A DNA stretch of 64,000 nt from the NCBI RefSeq assembly GCF_025376885.1, contig NZ_JAHUBR010000001.1, positions 806,001 through 870,000 of the forward strand, in the 5' to 3' direction. This DNA comes from Pseudoruegeria sp. SHC-113. Its GTDB lineage: Bacteria; Pseudomonadota; Alphaproteobacteria; Rhodobacterales; Rhodobacteraceae. This document shows, in pieces, positions 48,404 to 57,537 of this stretch (the stretch's first letter is position 1; each line of letters starts with the position of its first letter). Both the position numbers and the translations under genes were made by a program. A model generated the notes under the pieces. That model was not told the DNA's origin. It ran no database searches and saw only the letters and a list, made by a program, of their open reading frames with translations.

Positions 48404-49579
<1,176 letters not shown>

Positions 49580-49605
49580 GCGAGATCTGACGCTCCAATA
49601 GAAAA

Positions 49606-49632
49606 GGGCCGCTCTTCGGAGCGGCCCTTTTT
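49606..49632 (+). terminator. tuf terminator with UUCG tetraloop
   Basis: GGGCCGCTC-TTCG-GAGCGGCCC (49606-49627) followed by TTTTT. The cUUCGg loop is unusually stable. Confidence 0.95.
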
Positions 49633-49666
49633 GCATGCCTGCGCGCTTGTTGTGGGCAAAAAAAGA

Positions 49667-49812
49667 GGGGGCTCTGCCCCCGCCACGCCTCGCGGCGTGC
49701 CTCCCCCGAGATATTTACAGAACAAAGTGGGGCCCCATCTTCTGACCCGAAGTATCCCGGGGGTGCGGGGGCTGGCCCCCGCTTGAAACGGCGTGCGGGG
49801 TGCAAGCCCCGC
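49667..49812. repeat. GC-rich hairpin cluster, probable dispersed intergenic repeat
   Basis: Three stem-loops: 49667-49681 (GGGGGC/GCCCCC), 49765-49782 (GCGGGGGC/GCCCCCGC) and 49795-49812 (GCGGGG/CCCCGC). Between them lie CCTCCCCCGAGATATTT (49700-49716) and, inverted, AAGTATCCCGGGGG (49750-49763). Similar GATATTT/GTATCCCGGGG elements are familiar between genes in Rhodobacterales genomes. It fills most of the gap 49580-49819. Confidence 0.5.
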
Positions 49813-49819
49813 GGGTTTG

Positions 49820-50518
49820 CTAGAGGAGCGGGGTGCTATGTCCGCAGGCGGTATCGGCGCGGGCGCAGAGGGCGGTGAGCTGGGTTTCCAGGGCAAGGCG
49901 CAGGGCTTCGGTTTCAGTTTCCGTCGGTTTCTTGGGCATATCCTCAGCGAAGCGTTCGCAGAGGATCACGCCGGAGGTCCAGGGCAGGGGGACGAAAAGG
50001 CGATCCCAGGTGCCGAGCCGAAAGCCGCGGCGCGCGGAGAAGGCGGTGAGGTAGATCGGGCGGCCTGTGAGCCTTGCCCAGGCCAGCGGCACTGTTTTGG
50101 CCACGCCGCTGGGGCCGGAGGGGCCGTCCACAGCGAAGCCCACCGACACGCCCTCGCGCATTTTTCCGACGATGGCGCGGGAGAGCGCCACATGGCTTTG
50201 CTTGCGGGGCAGGGGCACTGTCTGAAAACCGAATTCCTCCTGCACCAGACCGGCGAGTTTGCCGGCTTTGGCGGCGGAGGTGATCGAGCAGATGTCGCCT
50301 TCTTCGCGGGGCGGGAACATGAAGGGCGAGAGCATCAGGCGCTGGTGCATGAGCCCCATGATCACCGGACGCCCGGCGCGGATTTCGGCGCTGATCTCCT
50401 CCATGCCCTCACAGCTGTAAGTGCTGGTGCGATAGGCGAAGCGGATATAGGCCGCGAAGCGGCGGGCGAGGAAGCGGTTCAGCCGGGGGCTGTTGCTCAA
50501 GCGTTTGCGTAGCTTCAC
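49820..50518 (-). CDS. DUF374 lysophospholipid acyltransferase-like protein
   Basis: 232 aa with a GTG start (50516-50518) preceded by AAGGA; longer readings would overlap the upstream regulator. Conserved stretches: GRPVIMGLMHQRLML, KQSHVALSRAIVGKMREGVSVGFAVDGPSGPSG and VPLAWARLTGRPIYLTAFSA. This is the DUF374 family, distantly related to LpxL/LPLAT acyltransferases. Predicted role: acylation of lipid A or another membrane lipid. It lies 25 bases after the stop of the XRE regulator, so the two may form an operon. Confidence 0.82.
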   Translation of the reverse strand: MKLRKRLSNSPRLNRFLARRFAAYIRFAYRTSTYSCEGMEEISAEIRAGRPVIMGLMHQRLMLSPFMFPPREEGDICSITSAAKAGKLAGLVQEEFGFQTVPLPRKQSHVALSRAIVGKMREGVSVGFAVDGPSGPSGVAKTVPLAWARLTGRPIYLTAFSARRGFRLGTWDRLFVPLPWTSGVILCERFAEDMPKKPTETETEALRLALETQLTALCARADTACGHSTPLL

Positions 50519-50543
50519 GGGGTGTCCTTTCCTTGCGCGAGGG

Positions 50544-51359
50544 TTAGCGCTGCCCGCGCGTCGGATCAACTCCTTCTCCCATCTGGCGCAACAGGGCTTC
50601 GGTGGCCGCGTCCTCCGGGATCAGCAGTTCGATGTCAAACCCCTCCACCATCTCGTCCTGCACGGTGGCGAGTTGGCCCAGTAGTGAGGTGATCCGCAGG
50701 CTCGCCCCCCCGGGCGGCCGGATCACGACGGGGATATAGACAGGCACCGTCCGCCCGTCTGTCAGCAGCGCCTCGACATGGGCAAAGAGGCCGCGAGCGC
50801 GGGCATCGTCAAAGATTGCCGCCACCGTGGCGTCCCGCGCGGCGGCGGATTGCAGGCGGAAGAACAGGGCGGCGCTGGCGTCTTCCCAGTTTTCGATGAG
50901 CCCCATAAAACCAGGCGACAGCATGACGGCCAGCAGGTTGTCCGGGCTGTTGGTGGGCTCCGTGCCGGGCAGGAAGGCGCCGAACAGGTGCTGCGCCATC
51001 GCGTTGCGGCGCAGGATGTTCCAGCTTTTGTCCAGCAGGAAGGCCGGGAAGGGCCAGTTGCCCAGCACGCGGTGTTCGATCATGTCCAGCGTTGCCGTGA
51101 CATCGCGCGAGTCCAGCTCGCGCATCCGGTAGGGGTTCGCATAGCCCGAAGCGGCAAACAGGCTCGCCCGCTGGCCGGGGCTCAGGCGCAGCTCCGCGCA
51201 GAGCCGCACCAGAAAGCTGCGCGAGGGCTGGGCGCGGCCGGTTTCCAGAAAGGAGATGTGGCGTTGCGTGGAGGCCAGTTCCAGCGCCAGCGCCGCTTGC
51301 GACAGCCCCAGCGCGCTGCGCACCGATTTGAGGACGGGCCCGAAGGCGGTTTGCTCCAT
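50544..51359 (-). CDS. XRE-family regulator with MmyB-like ligand-binding domain
   Basis: 271 aa. HTH at about residues 7-65 (VLKSVRSALGLSQAALALELASTQRHISFLETGRAQP), then the MmyB-type domain near 85-270 (NILRRNAMAQHLFGAF, GFMGLIENWEDASAALFFRLQ). Members often sense fatty acids or small ligands. GGAGGGAATGAG precedes the ATG. It is divergent from the MAPEG gene with about 90 bp between starts, so it probably controls that gene, a typical arrangement. Confidence 0.88.
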   Translation of the reverse strand: MEQTAFGPVLKSVRSALGLSQAALALELASTQRHISFLETGRAQPSRSFLVRLCAELRLSPGQRASLFAASGYANPYRMRELDSRDVTATLDMIEHRVLGNWPFPAFLLDKSWNILRRNAMAQHLFGAFLPGTEPTNSPDNLLAVMLSPGFMGLIENWEDASAALFFRLQSAAARDATVAAIFDDARARGLFAHVEALLTDGRTVPVYIPVVIRPPGGASLRITSLLGQLATVQDEMVEGFDIELLIPEDAATEALLRQMGEGVDPTRGQR

Positions 51360-51452
51360 CTCATTCCCTCCGAAGGAATTGCCACCATTCCCAGTGGGCC
51401 ATAGGCTCCGCGCCAAGGCAACCCGCCTCTGCAGGACAGGAAAGGACACCCC

Positions 51453-51836
51453 ATGATGCAGCATTGGATACTCGCCGCGCTCGCGCTTTACCTGGCCGGG
51501 ATTTATCTCTGCTCGGCGCTTCTGATTCCGGGTTATGGGATCTCGGCCTATCTCGGTTCGCGCGACAGTGAGCCTGCGCCCGCGCCGGTTCTGGCCCGGG
51601 CGCGGCGGGCCTCGCGCAATTTTCAGGAGAACCTACCTGTGTTCCTTGCGCTGGCGCTGTTGGCGATGATTCTGCCGGAGGCGAAGATGGGGCAGGCGCT
51701 GCTCGGCGCGCAGATCTTCGTTCTGGCGCGCATTGTCTATCTTCCGCTCTATCTGGCTGCGGTGCCGGTGCTGCGCTCGGCCGTGTTCACGGTGGGGTTT
51801 GGCGGGCTTGTTCTGATGGCTTTGGCCGTTCTTTGA
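51453..51836 (+). CDS. MAPEG family membrane protein
   Basis: 127 aa with about four transmembrane helices (residues 5-25, 50-72, 80-98, 104-125). RASRNFQENLPVFLALALLA and ARIVYLPLYLAAVPVLRSAVFTVGF are typical MAPEG stretches (membrane-associated glutathione and eicosanoid metabolism). The bacterial role is unclear, often redox or lipid-linked. It is divergent from the XRE regulator, which probably regulates it. Confidence 0.88.
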   Translation: MMQHWILAALALYLAGIYLCSALLIPGYGISAYLGSRDSEPAPAPVLARARRASRNFQENLPVFLALALLAMILPEAKMGQALLGAQIFVLARIVYLPLYLAAVPVLRSAVFTVGFGGLVLMALAVL

Positions 51837-51861
51837 AACGGCTTCAAGCCCATGCCCGCCT

Positions 51862-51899
51862 GCCGCCAGACCCTCGCGCAGCGGGCGGCTTCTTTTTTT
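51862..51899 (+). terminator. Terminator after the MAPEG gene
   Basis: GCCGCC (51862-51867) pairs with GGCGGC (51884-51889) around a long loop, followed by TTCTTTTTTT. Confidence 0.7.
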
Positions 51900-51910
51900 G
51901 CGAAGTGCTC

Positions 51911-51939
51911 TTGATTCCCCCGTACAGGCGTCGTAATCC
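51911..51939 (+). promoter_or_regulatory. Promoter of tRNA-Trp
   Basis: TTGATT (51911-51916), 17 bases, TAATCC (51934-51939). Start of transcription is expected near 51946, six bases before the tRNA. Confidence 0.55.
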
Positions 51940-51951
51940 AGCGCACGGCCT

Positions 51952-52027
51952 AGGGGTTTAGCTCAGTTGGTAGAGCATCGGTCTCCAAAACCGAGGGTCG
52001 TGGGTTCGAGTCCCTCAGCCCCTGCCA
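51952..52027 (+). tRNA. tRNA-Trp (anticodon CCA)
   Basis: 76 nt cloverleaf. Acceptor AGGGGTT pairs with AGCCCCT; D-arm TAGCTCAGTTGGTAGAGCA; anticodon stem TCGGT/ACCGA with loop ctCCAaa; T-arm GTGGGTTCGAGTCCC; G discriminator and encoded CCA end. Its position just before secE-nusG is conserved across proteobacteria, here separated by one extra gene. Confidence 0.97.
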
Positions 52028-52084
52028 GGCCGCCCAAGGGCGGGCTGGTTCCGCCGAGAAACCGCGCGCATCCCGCGACAGGCG

Positions 52085-52996
52085 ATGCGCCAACGGGGAT
52101 CGAGCGAGATCGTGCCAGACAGCCTGAACGTCTTCCTGCACATCGGCGCCCACAAGACGGCCACCACCCATTTCCAGAAGCTGCTGGACCGCAACGCCGA
52201 GCGCCTTGCCGCGGCTTCCGTGCGCTATGTGGGGCCCAGCACGATCCGCCCCACGGGGCTGAGCCTGCGCCAGATTCTGGGACTTGAGACCGGCAGCCGG
52301 CCGGGCGCGGCGCTGCCCGTGCTGGAAGATCTGGCTCAAGGCGCGCGGACGGTGATCCTGTCGGAAGAAAACCTGCTCGGACCGATGTTTCAGGGCGACA
52401 CCGCACAGCTGTTTCCGCTCTATCCCAAGGCCGATCTGCGGGTCGAACGGATCGTCCGCGGGCTTTCGGGATGCAACCTGCGCCTGATGCTGTCGGTGCG
52501 CGAGCCGTCGTCCTATCTGGTCTCAGCCTACAGCCAGGCCATGTTGCGCGCGCGCTATGGCCGCTTCGTGGATTTCGTCGGCGGCGCACAGCCAGAACAG
52601 ATCCAATGGTCCAATCTTGTGCGGCGGTTGAGCCTGATCAAGGGCGCTCAGGAGCTGATCCTCTGGCGCTACGAGGAGTACGGAGCACTTCTGCCGCAGA
52701 TCCTTGGCGAAGCCATCCCGGAGGGCGTCGTGGCCGCGCTGGACCACCCCGAGGGGCTGGCCCATCAGGGGCTGTCGCGCACCGCCGTGGCGGTGACACA
52801 GGCCTGGGCCGAAGACGAACCGAAGGACAAGGGGCTGGCCAAACGTGCGCGCGAGGCCTTCCCGGTGAGCAAGGCGCATCCGGGGTTCGATCCCTGGCCA
52901 GACACCATCAAGGAGGCCAGCCGGGCCGCCTATGAGGCTGATATCGCCACGGCTGCGGCCCTGCCCGGTGTCCGGCTCCTGCAGCCTTACGCCTGA
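52085..52996 (+). CDS. Sulfotransferase-like P-loop protein
   Basis: 303 aa. The N-terminal FLHIGAHKTATTHFQKLLDRN (HIGAHKTATT near residues 19-28) resembles the PAPS 5'-phosphate-binding loop of sulfotransferases, and LSVREPSSYLVSAYSQ the 3'-phosphate loop. The rest is divergent. Such proteins add sulfate to carbohydrates or lipids, often for the cell surface. A GTG at 52112 is an alternative start. It sits between tRNA-Trp and secE, an accessory insertion in a normally tight cluster. Confidence 0.75.
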   Translation: MRQRGSSEIVPDSLNVFLHIGAHKTATTHFQKLLDRNAERLAAASVRYVGPSTIRPTGLSLRQILGLETGSRPGAALPVLEDLAQGARTVILSEENLLGPMFQGDTAQLFPLYPKADLRVERIVRGLSGCNLRLMLSVREPSSYLVSAYSQAMLRARYGRFVDFVGGAQPEQIQWSNLVRRLSLIKGAQELILWRYEEYGALLPQILGEAIPEGVVAALDHPEGLAHQGLSRTAVAVTQAWAEDEPKDKGLAKRAREAFPVSKAHPGFDPWPDTIKEASRAAYEADIATAAALPGVRLLQPYA

Positions 52997-53030
52997 GCGG
53001 GGCGCCGCTGCTGCACCGCCTGACGCGCTA

Positions 53031-53064
53031 TTGACTTGAAAACCGCCGCCAGAGCCCGTATCTG
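53031..53064 (+). promoter_or_regulatory. Candidate secE promoter
   Basis: TTGAAA (53036-53041) and TATCTG (53059-53064) are 17 bases apart; an overlapping TTGACT at 53031 would need a longer spacer. It lies 33 bp before the secE start. Confidence 0.4.
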
Positions 53065-53096
53065 CAGGGCGTTTCCGGATAAAGGCAGACGATAGA

Positions 53097-53297
53097 ATGG
53101 CAACCAAGACGAATCCGCTTCAGTTCATCCAGCAGGTGCGGGGCGAAGTCTCCAAGGTGGTATGGCCCACCCGCCGCGAGGTGATCCTGACCACCGTGAT
53201 GGTCTTCATCATGGCGACGCTGACGGCGATCTTCTTCTTCTTTGTTGATCTGCTGATCCGCACCGGGCTGACCGGCCTTCTCGGGATGTTCGGCTAA
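53097..53297 (+). CDS. secE: Preprotein translocase subunit SecE
   Basis: 66 aa, the short single-helix form. FIQQVRGEVSKVVWPTRREVILTTVMVFIMATLTAIFFFFVDLLI contains the conserved amphipathic WPTRxE segment and one transmembrane helix. It stabilises SecY in the translocon. It leads nusG, with 168 bp between them. Confidence 0.94.
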   Translation: MATKTNPLQFIQQVRGEVSKVVWPTRREVILTTVMVFIMATLTAIFFFFVDLLIRTGLTGLLGMFG

Positions 53298-53465
53298 GGC
53301 CGAATGCAAGGCCTGCCGGTGCTTGTCATTTCAGCAGGCAGGCTGTAGGTAGCCCAGACTTCCCCAATCCGGCGTGCTTCGAATCGAGTCGCACGCCGAT
53401 TTATATTGCGGAACCAAGAGTTGAATTTCCGGGCAAAGCCCCGGGCGATGCGAGGACGAAGGCAG

Positions 53466-53999
53466 ATGGCAAAGCGGTGGTATTCGGTGAGCGTGCTCTC
53501 GAACTTCGAGAAGAAGATCGCTGAGCAGATCAAACACGCCGTCGAGGAAGCCGGCCTCGAGGAAGAGATCGAAGAAGTTCTGGTGCCGACCGAAGAGGTC
53601 ATCGAAGTGCGCCGGGGCAAGAAGGTCTCGACCGAGCGCCGCTTCATGCCGGGCTACGTGCTTGTGCGCATGGAAATGACGGATGCGGGCTACCACCTGA
53701 TCACCTCGATCAACCGCGTCACCGGGTTCCTTGGTCCGCAAGGCCGCCCGATGCCGATGCGCGATGCCGAGGTGAACCAGATCCTCAACCGCGTCGAGGA
53801 AAACCAGGAAGCGCCGCGCACGCTGATCCGTTTCGAGGTCGGCGAGAAGGTGAATGTGAACGACGGCCCCTTCGAGGGCTTCGAAGGCATGGTGGAAGAG
53901 GTGGACGACGACAACCAGCGCCTGAAGGTGACGGTGTCGATTTTCGGCCGCGCAACCCCCGTCGAACTGGAATACACGCAGGTTTCCAAAGGGGCCTGA
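53466..53999 (+). CDS. nusG: Transcription termination/antitermination protein NusG
   Basis: 177 aa. The NGN domain begins KRWYSVSVLSNFEKKIAEQI, with RRFMPGYVLVRMEM near the middle, and the C-terminal KOW is VGEKVNVNDGPFEGFEGMVEEVD. It couples transcription with translation and Rho. The start at MAKRWYS fits the family; GGCAGATGG around it offers a weak ribosome site. A strong terminator follows. Confidence 0.97.
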   Translation: MAKRWYSVSVLSNFEKKIAEQIKHAVEEAGLEEEIEEVLVPTEEVIEVRRGKKVSTERRFMPGYVLVRMEMTDAGYHLITSINRVTGFLGPQGRPMPMRDAEVNQILNRVEENQEAPRTLIRFEVGEKVNVNDGPFEGFEGMVEEVDDDNQRLKVTVSIFGRATPVELEYTQVSKGA

Positions 54000-54030
54000 T
54001 CCCCGGACGGTGGATCACCAGACAGTTTCA

Positions 54031-54063
54031 AAAAGCGCCCCGGTTCAAGGGGCGCTTTTTTCG
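54031..54063 (+). terminator. nusG terminator
   Basis: AAAAGCGCCCC (54031-54041) with GGGGCGCTTTT (54049-54059) and a T-run to 54062, an 11-bp stem. It separates nusG from rplK, which are often co-transcribed in other bacteria. Confidence 0.9.
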
Positions 54064-54084
54064 TTCAGGCGGGTGGATCACGCC

Positions 54085-55968
54085 TCAGCCATGCGCATGG
54101 ACAACGCTGAGGGCATGTGCGGCTGCGGCCAGTGCAAAGGAGCCATCCTTGTCTTCGGGCAATAGCCCGGCATCGCGCTGGGGCAGCGAGCCGACCTGCA
54201 GAAGCCGCCCTTCCAGAACCGTCCCCCAGACTTCAATATCCTTGATGGCCATGGGCTCCACCGTAAGCGGGTTTTCGGAAACCACGGTGAAATTGGCCCG
54301 TTTGCCTGTCTCGATGCTGCCGAGCGCGTGGTCCAGCCGGTGGGAAAACGCAGCGTCCAGCGTGACGCTCTTCAAAGCCATCTCCGCCGTCACCCGTTGC
54401 TCCGGGCCAGCGATGCGGCCCGAGCTGGTGACGCGGTTCACCGCGCACCACATCAGAAACAGCGGATCGCAAGGAGCCATCGGCATGTCTGAGTGGAGCG
54501 AGAAGGACACGCCCGCGCGGCCCACATCTCCCAGCCGGACCATCGAGTCCGCCCGCTCCGGGCCGAGGCCCACCTTGCTGTATTGATCGGCAAGGGCGCG
54601 CACGTAGTAGGGGTTCGCGCTCACGATGGCCCCGAGCGCGCGGATCCACGCGACCTGATCTTCCGCGCTGACACCGAAGTGGACGATGACCGTCCGGTGA
54701 TCAAAGCGCGGCGTGCGGCGCTGGTTGGCTTCCAGATTTTCAAGCACGCGATCAAGGCCCGCATCGCCGTTGACGTGGATATGGATCTGATAGCCCGCCT
54801 CCCAGTACAGCCGGAACGCGCGCTCGAAGAGGTCGGCGTCCATCATCCAGTCGCCTTCATGGCCGTCGAGATAAGGCTCGCGCACCTGCATCGCGAGCGA
54901 GTAGATCGCGCCATCCGCAAAGAGCTTGATGCTGCCTTCGGCCAGCGCGGTGAAGCCGTCGTACCAATCGTGCAGTGCCTCGGTTTCGGCAATGACCTCT
55001 GCGTCATCCTCCGATTTGGCCACGAGGCTCTTGCCGTCGGCGATGAAATCCCAGCGGAAGGGCATGTCGGACGAGGACATGACGGAGTTCACGATATCCT
55101 GCACTGGTTTTGCGAGGATGCCGCCGGGCTCATTGCCGTGGGTGATGCCCTTGGCGTGCATGTAATCACGCATGGTGTGCAGCCCGGCGACGAATTTCTC
55201 CGGCCGGATCACCAGAGAGGCGATGCTGGGCAGCACGGCAAAGAGCCCCTGTTCCCAGAAATGGCCGTCTTCGAAACTGGATTGGCTTTGCGCGGAGTCG
55301 CTCCAGCTCTGCATCAGCGCTTCGGTGACGCCACCTGCCTCCATCGCGGCGGTGTTGAGGATGAACTCGTGGCAGGAGCGGGCCCAGGCGAAGATCGGGC
55401 GCGTGGTGCTGACCGTGTCCAGATCCGCGCGTGTGAGGGGCCCGTAGAAGGCCGCGTGGTAGCCCCATGTGAGCAGGGGCTCGTCGGGATCGTCCATGGC
55501 GTCATGGGCCTGTGTGAGCCGTGTCAGGAAATCGTCCTTGTCCGTCACGGCGCGCACGGTGCCCGTGGGCAGCGCCCAATCCTCGATGGCCAGAATTTCT
55601 GAGGACATCGTAAGCCCCGCGAGCACAGGGTGATCGTGCTGTGCGATGAAACCGGGCAGGATCACGAGATCTTCAAACGTGGTGTCGATGTCGAAGGGTT
55701 GCGTGCCGAGGGCGGCTGTCACCTCGTCCAATGACCCCGCGCCAAGGATCCGCCCGCCGATCACGGCCACGGCTTGGGCCGTTGGGCGGTCCGGGTCGAG
55801 CGTGACGATCTCGCGCGCGGTGTAGACGGTCGCGCGGTCTGCGGGCTGAAGCGAGGTGCCGATGTCGCTCAGGCTGCCTTCCTGCGCGAAGGCGCGCGCA
55901 ACGCCGGACAGGGACGTGGCCCCCAGCAGGGCGGCGCGCAGGAGCATGCGCCGATCAATGGGCTTCAT
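54085..55968 (-). CDS. Exported amidohydrolase-3 family protein (YtcJ-like)
   Basis: 627 aa. N-terminus [29 protein letters not shown] looks like a Tat signal (RR followed by hydrophobic stretch, AFAQ cleavage). The amidohydrolase-3 features are [28 protein letters not shown], the metal-site stretch [10 protein letters not shown], and the C-terminal [14 protein letters not shown]. Family members hydrolyse amides/cyclic imides; the substrate is unknown. AGGAGA precedes the ATG. It lies opposite to, and interrupts, the nusG-rplK order. Confidence 0.87.
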   Translation of the reverse strand: MKPIDRRMLLRAALLGATSLSGVARAFAQEGSLSDIGTSLQPADRATVYTAREIVTLDPDRPTAQAVAVIGGRILGAGSLDEVTAALGTQPFDIDTTFEDLVILPGFIAQHDHPVLAGLTMSSEILAIEDWALPTGTVRAVTDKDDFLTRLTQAHDAMDDPDEPLLTWGYHAAFYGPLTRADLDTVSTTRPIFAWARSCHEFILNTAAMEAGGVTEALMQSWSDSAQSQSSFEDGHFWEQGLFAVLPSIASLVIRPEKFVAGLHTMRDYMHAKGITHGNEPGGILAKPVQDIVNSVMSSSDMPFRWDFIADGKSLVAKSEDDAEVIAETEALHDWYDGFTALAEGSIKLFADGAIYSLAMQVREPYLDGHEGDWMMDADLFERAFRLYWEAGYQIHIHVNGDAGLDRVLENLEANQRRTPRFDHRTVIVHFGVSAEDQVAWIRALGAIVSANPYYVRALADQYSKVGLGPERADSMVRLGDVGRAGVSFSLHSDMPMAPCDPLFLMWCAVNRVTSSGRIAGPEQRVTAEMALKSVTLDAAFSHRLDHALGSIETGKRANFTVVSENPLTVEPMAIKDIEVWGTVLEGRLLQVGSLPQRDAGLLPEDKDGSFALAAAAHALSVVHAHG

Positions 55969-56203
55969 GGGAAATCTCCTTTTTGAAATCCTCCCCACTA
56001 TCCGGAGGCGGTCCGGACGCGTCAATTTTTTAAAGCTTTCGGCAGGGCCTTGCATTCAGGGCCGCTTACGCGTAGTGCGTGCCGATCACCTCGTATGGGG
56101 TGATTCATACGTGGGAGGCGGCGCGCACGCGTGCGGGCACCTGACCACGGGCAAACCTGACGGCAGATCGCGATCTGTCGTTGCTGTAACAAGGAGATGG
56201 CCA
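55969..56203 (+). other. Leader/promoter region of rplKA
   Basis: 235 bp. A perfect 14-bp palindrome CAGATCGCGATCTG lies at 56164-56177 shortly before rplK, and a dyad ATCACC/GGTGAT at 56085-56103. The region should hold the rplK promoter and the L1 autoregulatory site known in other bacteria; the palindrome is a candidate. An AAGGAG ribosome site ends the region. Confidence 0.45.
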
Positions 56204-56653
56204 ATGGCCAAGAAGCTTGCTGGCACCATGAAGCTGCAGATCCCTGCAGGCAAAGCCAACCCGTCGCCGCCCGTGGGCCCCGCCCTGGGTCAGCGCGGCA
56301 TCAACATCATGGAATTCTGCAAGGCGTTCAACGCCAAGACGCAGGACATGGAGCCCGGTGCGCCGTGCCCGACCGTGATCACCTACTACCAGGACAAATC
56401 CTTCGCGATGGACATCAAGACGCCGCCCGCGTCTTACTACCTCAAGAAGGCTGCTGGCCTGAAGCCCGTCGGCAAGCGCAACCGTCCGAAAGGCGCTGAG
56501 AAGCCCGGCCGTGAGACGATCGCTTACGTGACCGTGGCCCAGGTGCGCGAGATCGCCGAAGCCAAGATGAAGGACCTGTCCGCGAACGACGTGGAAGCCG
56601 CAATGCAAATCATCCTGGGCTCCGCGAAGTCCATGGGCATCGAGGTGAAGTAA
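56204..56653 (+). CDS. rplK: 50S ribosomal protein L11
   Basis: 149 aa. [33 protein letters not shown] is the N-terminal signature, and the C-terminal rRNA-binding domain ends [25 protein letters not shown]. It binds the GTPase-associated centre of 23S rRNA. The start at MAKKLAG follows AAGGAG. rplA begins two bases after the stop. Confidence 0.98.
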   Translation: MAKKLAGTMKLQIPAGKANPSPPVGPALGQRGINIMEFCKAFNAKTQDMEPGAPCPTVITYYQDKSFAMDIKTPPASYYLKKAAGLKPVGKRNRPKGAEKPGRETIAYVTVAQVREIAEAKMKDLSANDVEAAMQIILGSAKSMGIEVK

Positions 56654-56655
56654 TC

Positions 56656-57354
56656 ATGGCCAAGCTTGGAAAACGCACCACCGCCGCCCGCGCCGCATTT
56701 GCCGGCAAGGAAAACCTCTCCGTCGAGGAAGCCGTTGCCCTGATCAAAGGCAACGCGACCGCCAAATTCGACGAGACGCTCGAGATCGCGATGAACCTCG
56801 GTGTTGACCCGCGCCACGCTGACCAGATGGTCCGCGGCGTTGTTACGCTACCCAACGGCACCGGCAAAACCGTGCGCGTTGCTGTCTTCGCCCGTGGCCC
56901 GAAAGCGGAAGAAGCCCAGAAAGCTGGTGCTGACATCGTGGGCGCCGAAGACCTGATGGAAACCATCCAGGGCGGCACCATCGAGTTCGATCGCTGCATC
57001 GCGACCCCGGACATGATGCCGATCGTTGGCCGCCTGGGTAAGATCCTCGGCCCGCGCAACCTGATGCCGAACCCGAAGGTCGGCACCGTGACGATGGACG
57101 TGGCGCAAGCCGTGGCCAACGCCAAGGGTGGCGAAGTTCAGTTCAAGGCTGAAAAAGCAGGCGTCGTGCACGCCGGCATCGGCAAGGTCTCCTTCGACGA
57201 GGCCAAGCTGGCCGAGAACGTGCGTGCCTTCGTGGAAGCCGTCTCCCGCGCCAAGCCGACGGGTGCCAAGGGCTCCTACATGAAGAAAATCGCGCTGAGC
57301 TCCTCCATGGGCCCGGGCGTGACGATCTCCGTGGAAAACGCCACCGGCAACTGA
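56656..57354 (+). CDS. rplA: 50S ribosomal protein L1
   Basis: 232 aa. Typical stretches are [21 protein letters not shown], the [35 protein letters not shown] signature and the Ser-rich C-terminus. It binds the L1 stalk rRNA and, in other bacteria, its own leader. Two bases after rplK. A terminator follows, so rplKA form their own transcript. Confidence 0.98.
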   Translation: MAKLGKRTTAARAAFAGKENLSVEEAVALIKGNATAKFDETLEIAMNLGVDPRHADQMVRGVVTLPNGTGKTVRVAVFARGPKAEEAQKAGADIVGAEDLMETIQGGTIEFDRCIATPDMMPIVGRLGKILGPRNLMPNPKVGTVTMDVAQAVANAKGGEVQFKAEKAGVVHAGIGKVSFDEAKLAENVRAFVEAVSRAKPTGAKGSYMKKIALSSSMGPGVTISVENATGN

Positions 57355-57385
57355 GCCCAACCGGTTCAGACTAGAAATTGAGGAA

Positions 57386-57412
57386 GGGGCGCGGTTTTCG
57401 CGCCCCTTTTTC
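57386..57412 (+). terminator. rplKA terminator
   Basis: GGGGCGCG (57386-57393) with CGCGCCCC (57399-57406), loop gtttt, then TTTTTT. Confidence 0.9.
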
Positions 57413-57537
57413 GTTGCGCTGCTATTTTGGGGCGCTCTGCTTGCGGAAATCGCCCGTTCTCCGGGCCGTGGAAAGCCTTCGTTAAGCTTTTGCTTGGCAT
57501 AGTCCGGGGCAAGTGGGCAGGCAGAAAGGCGCAAAGT

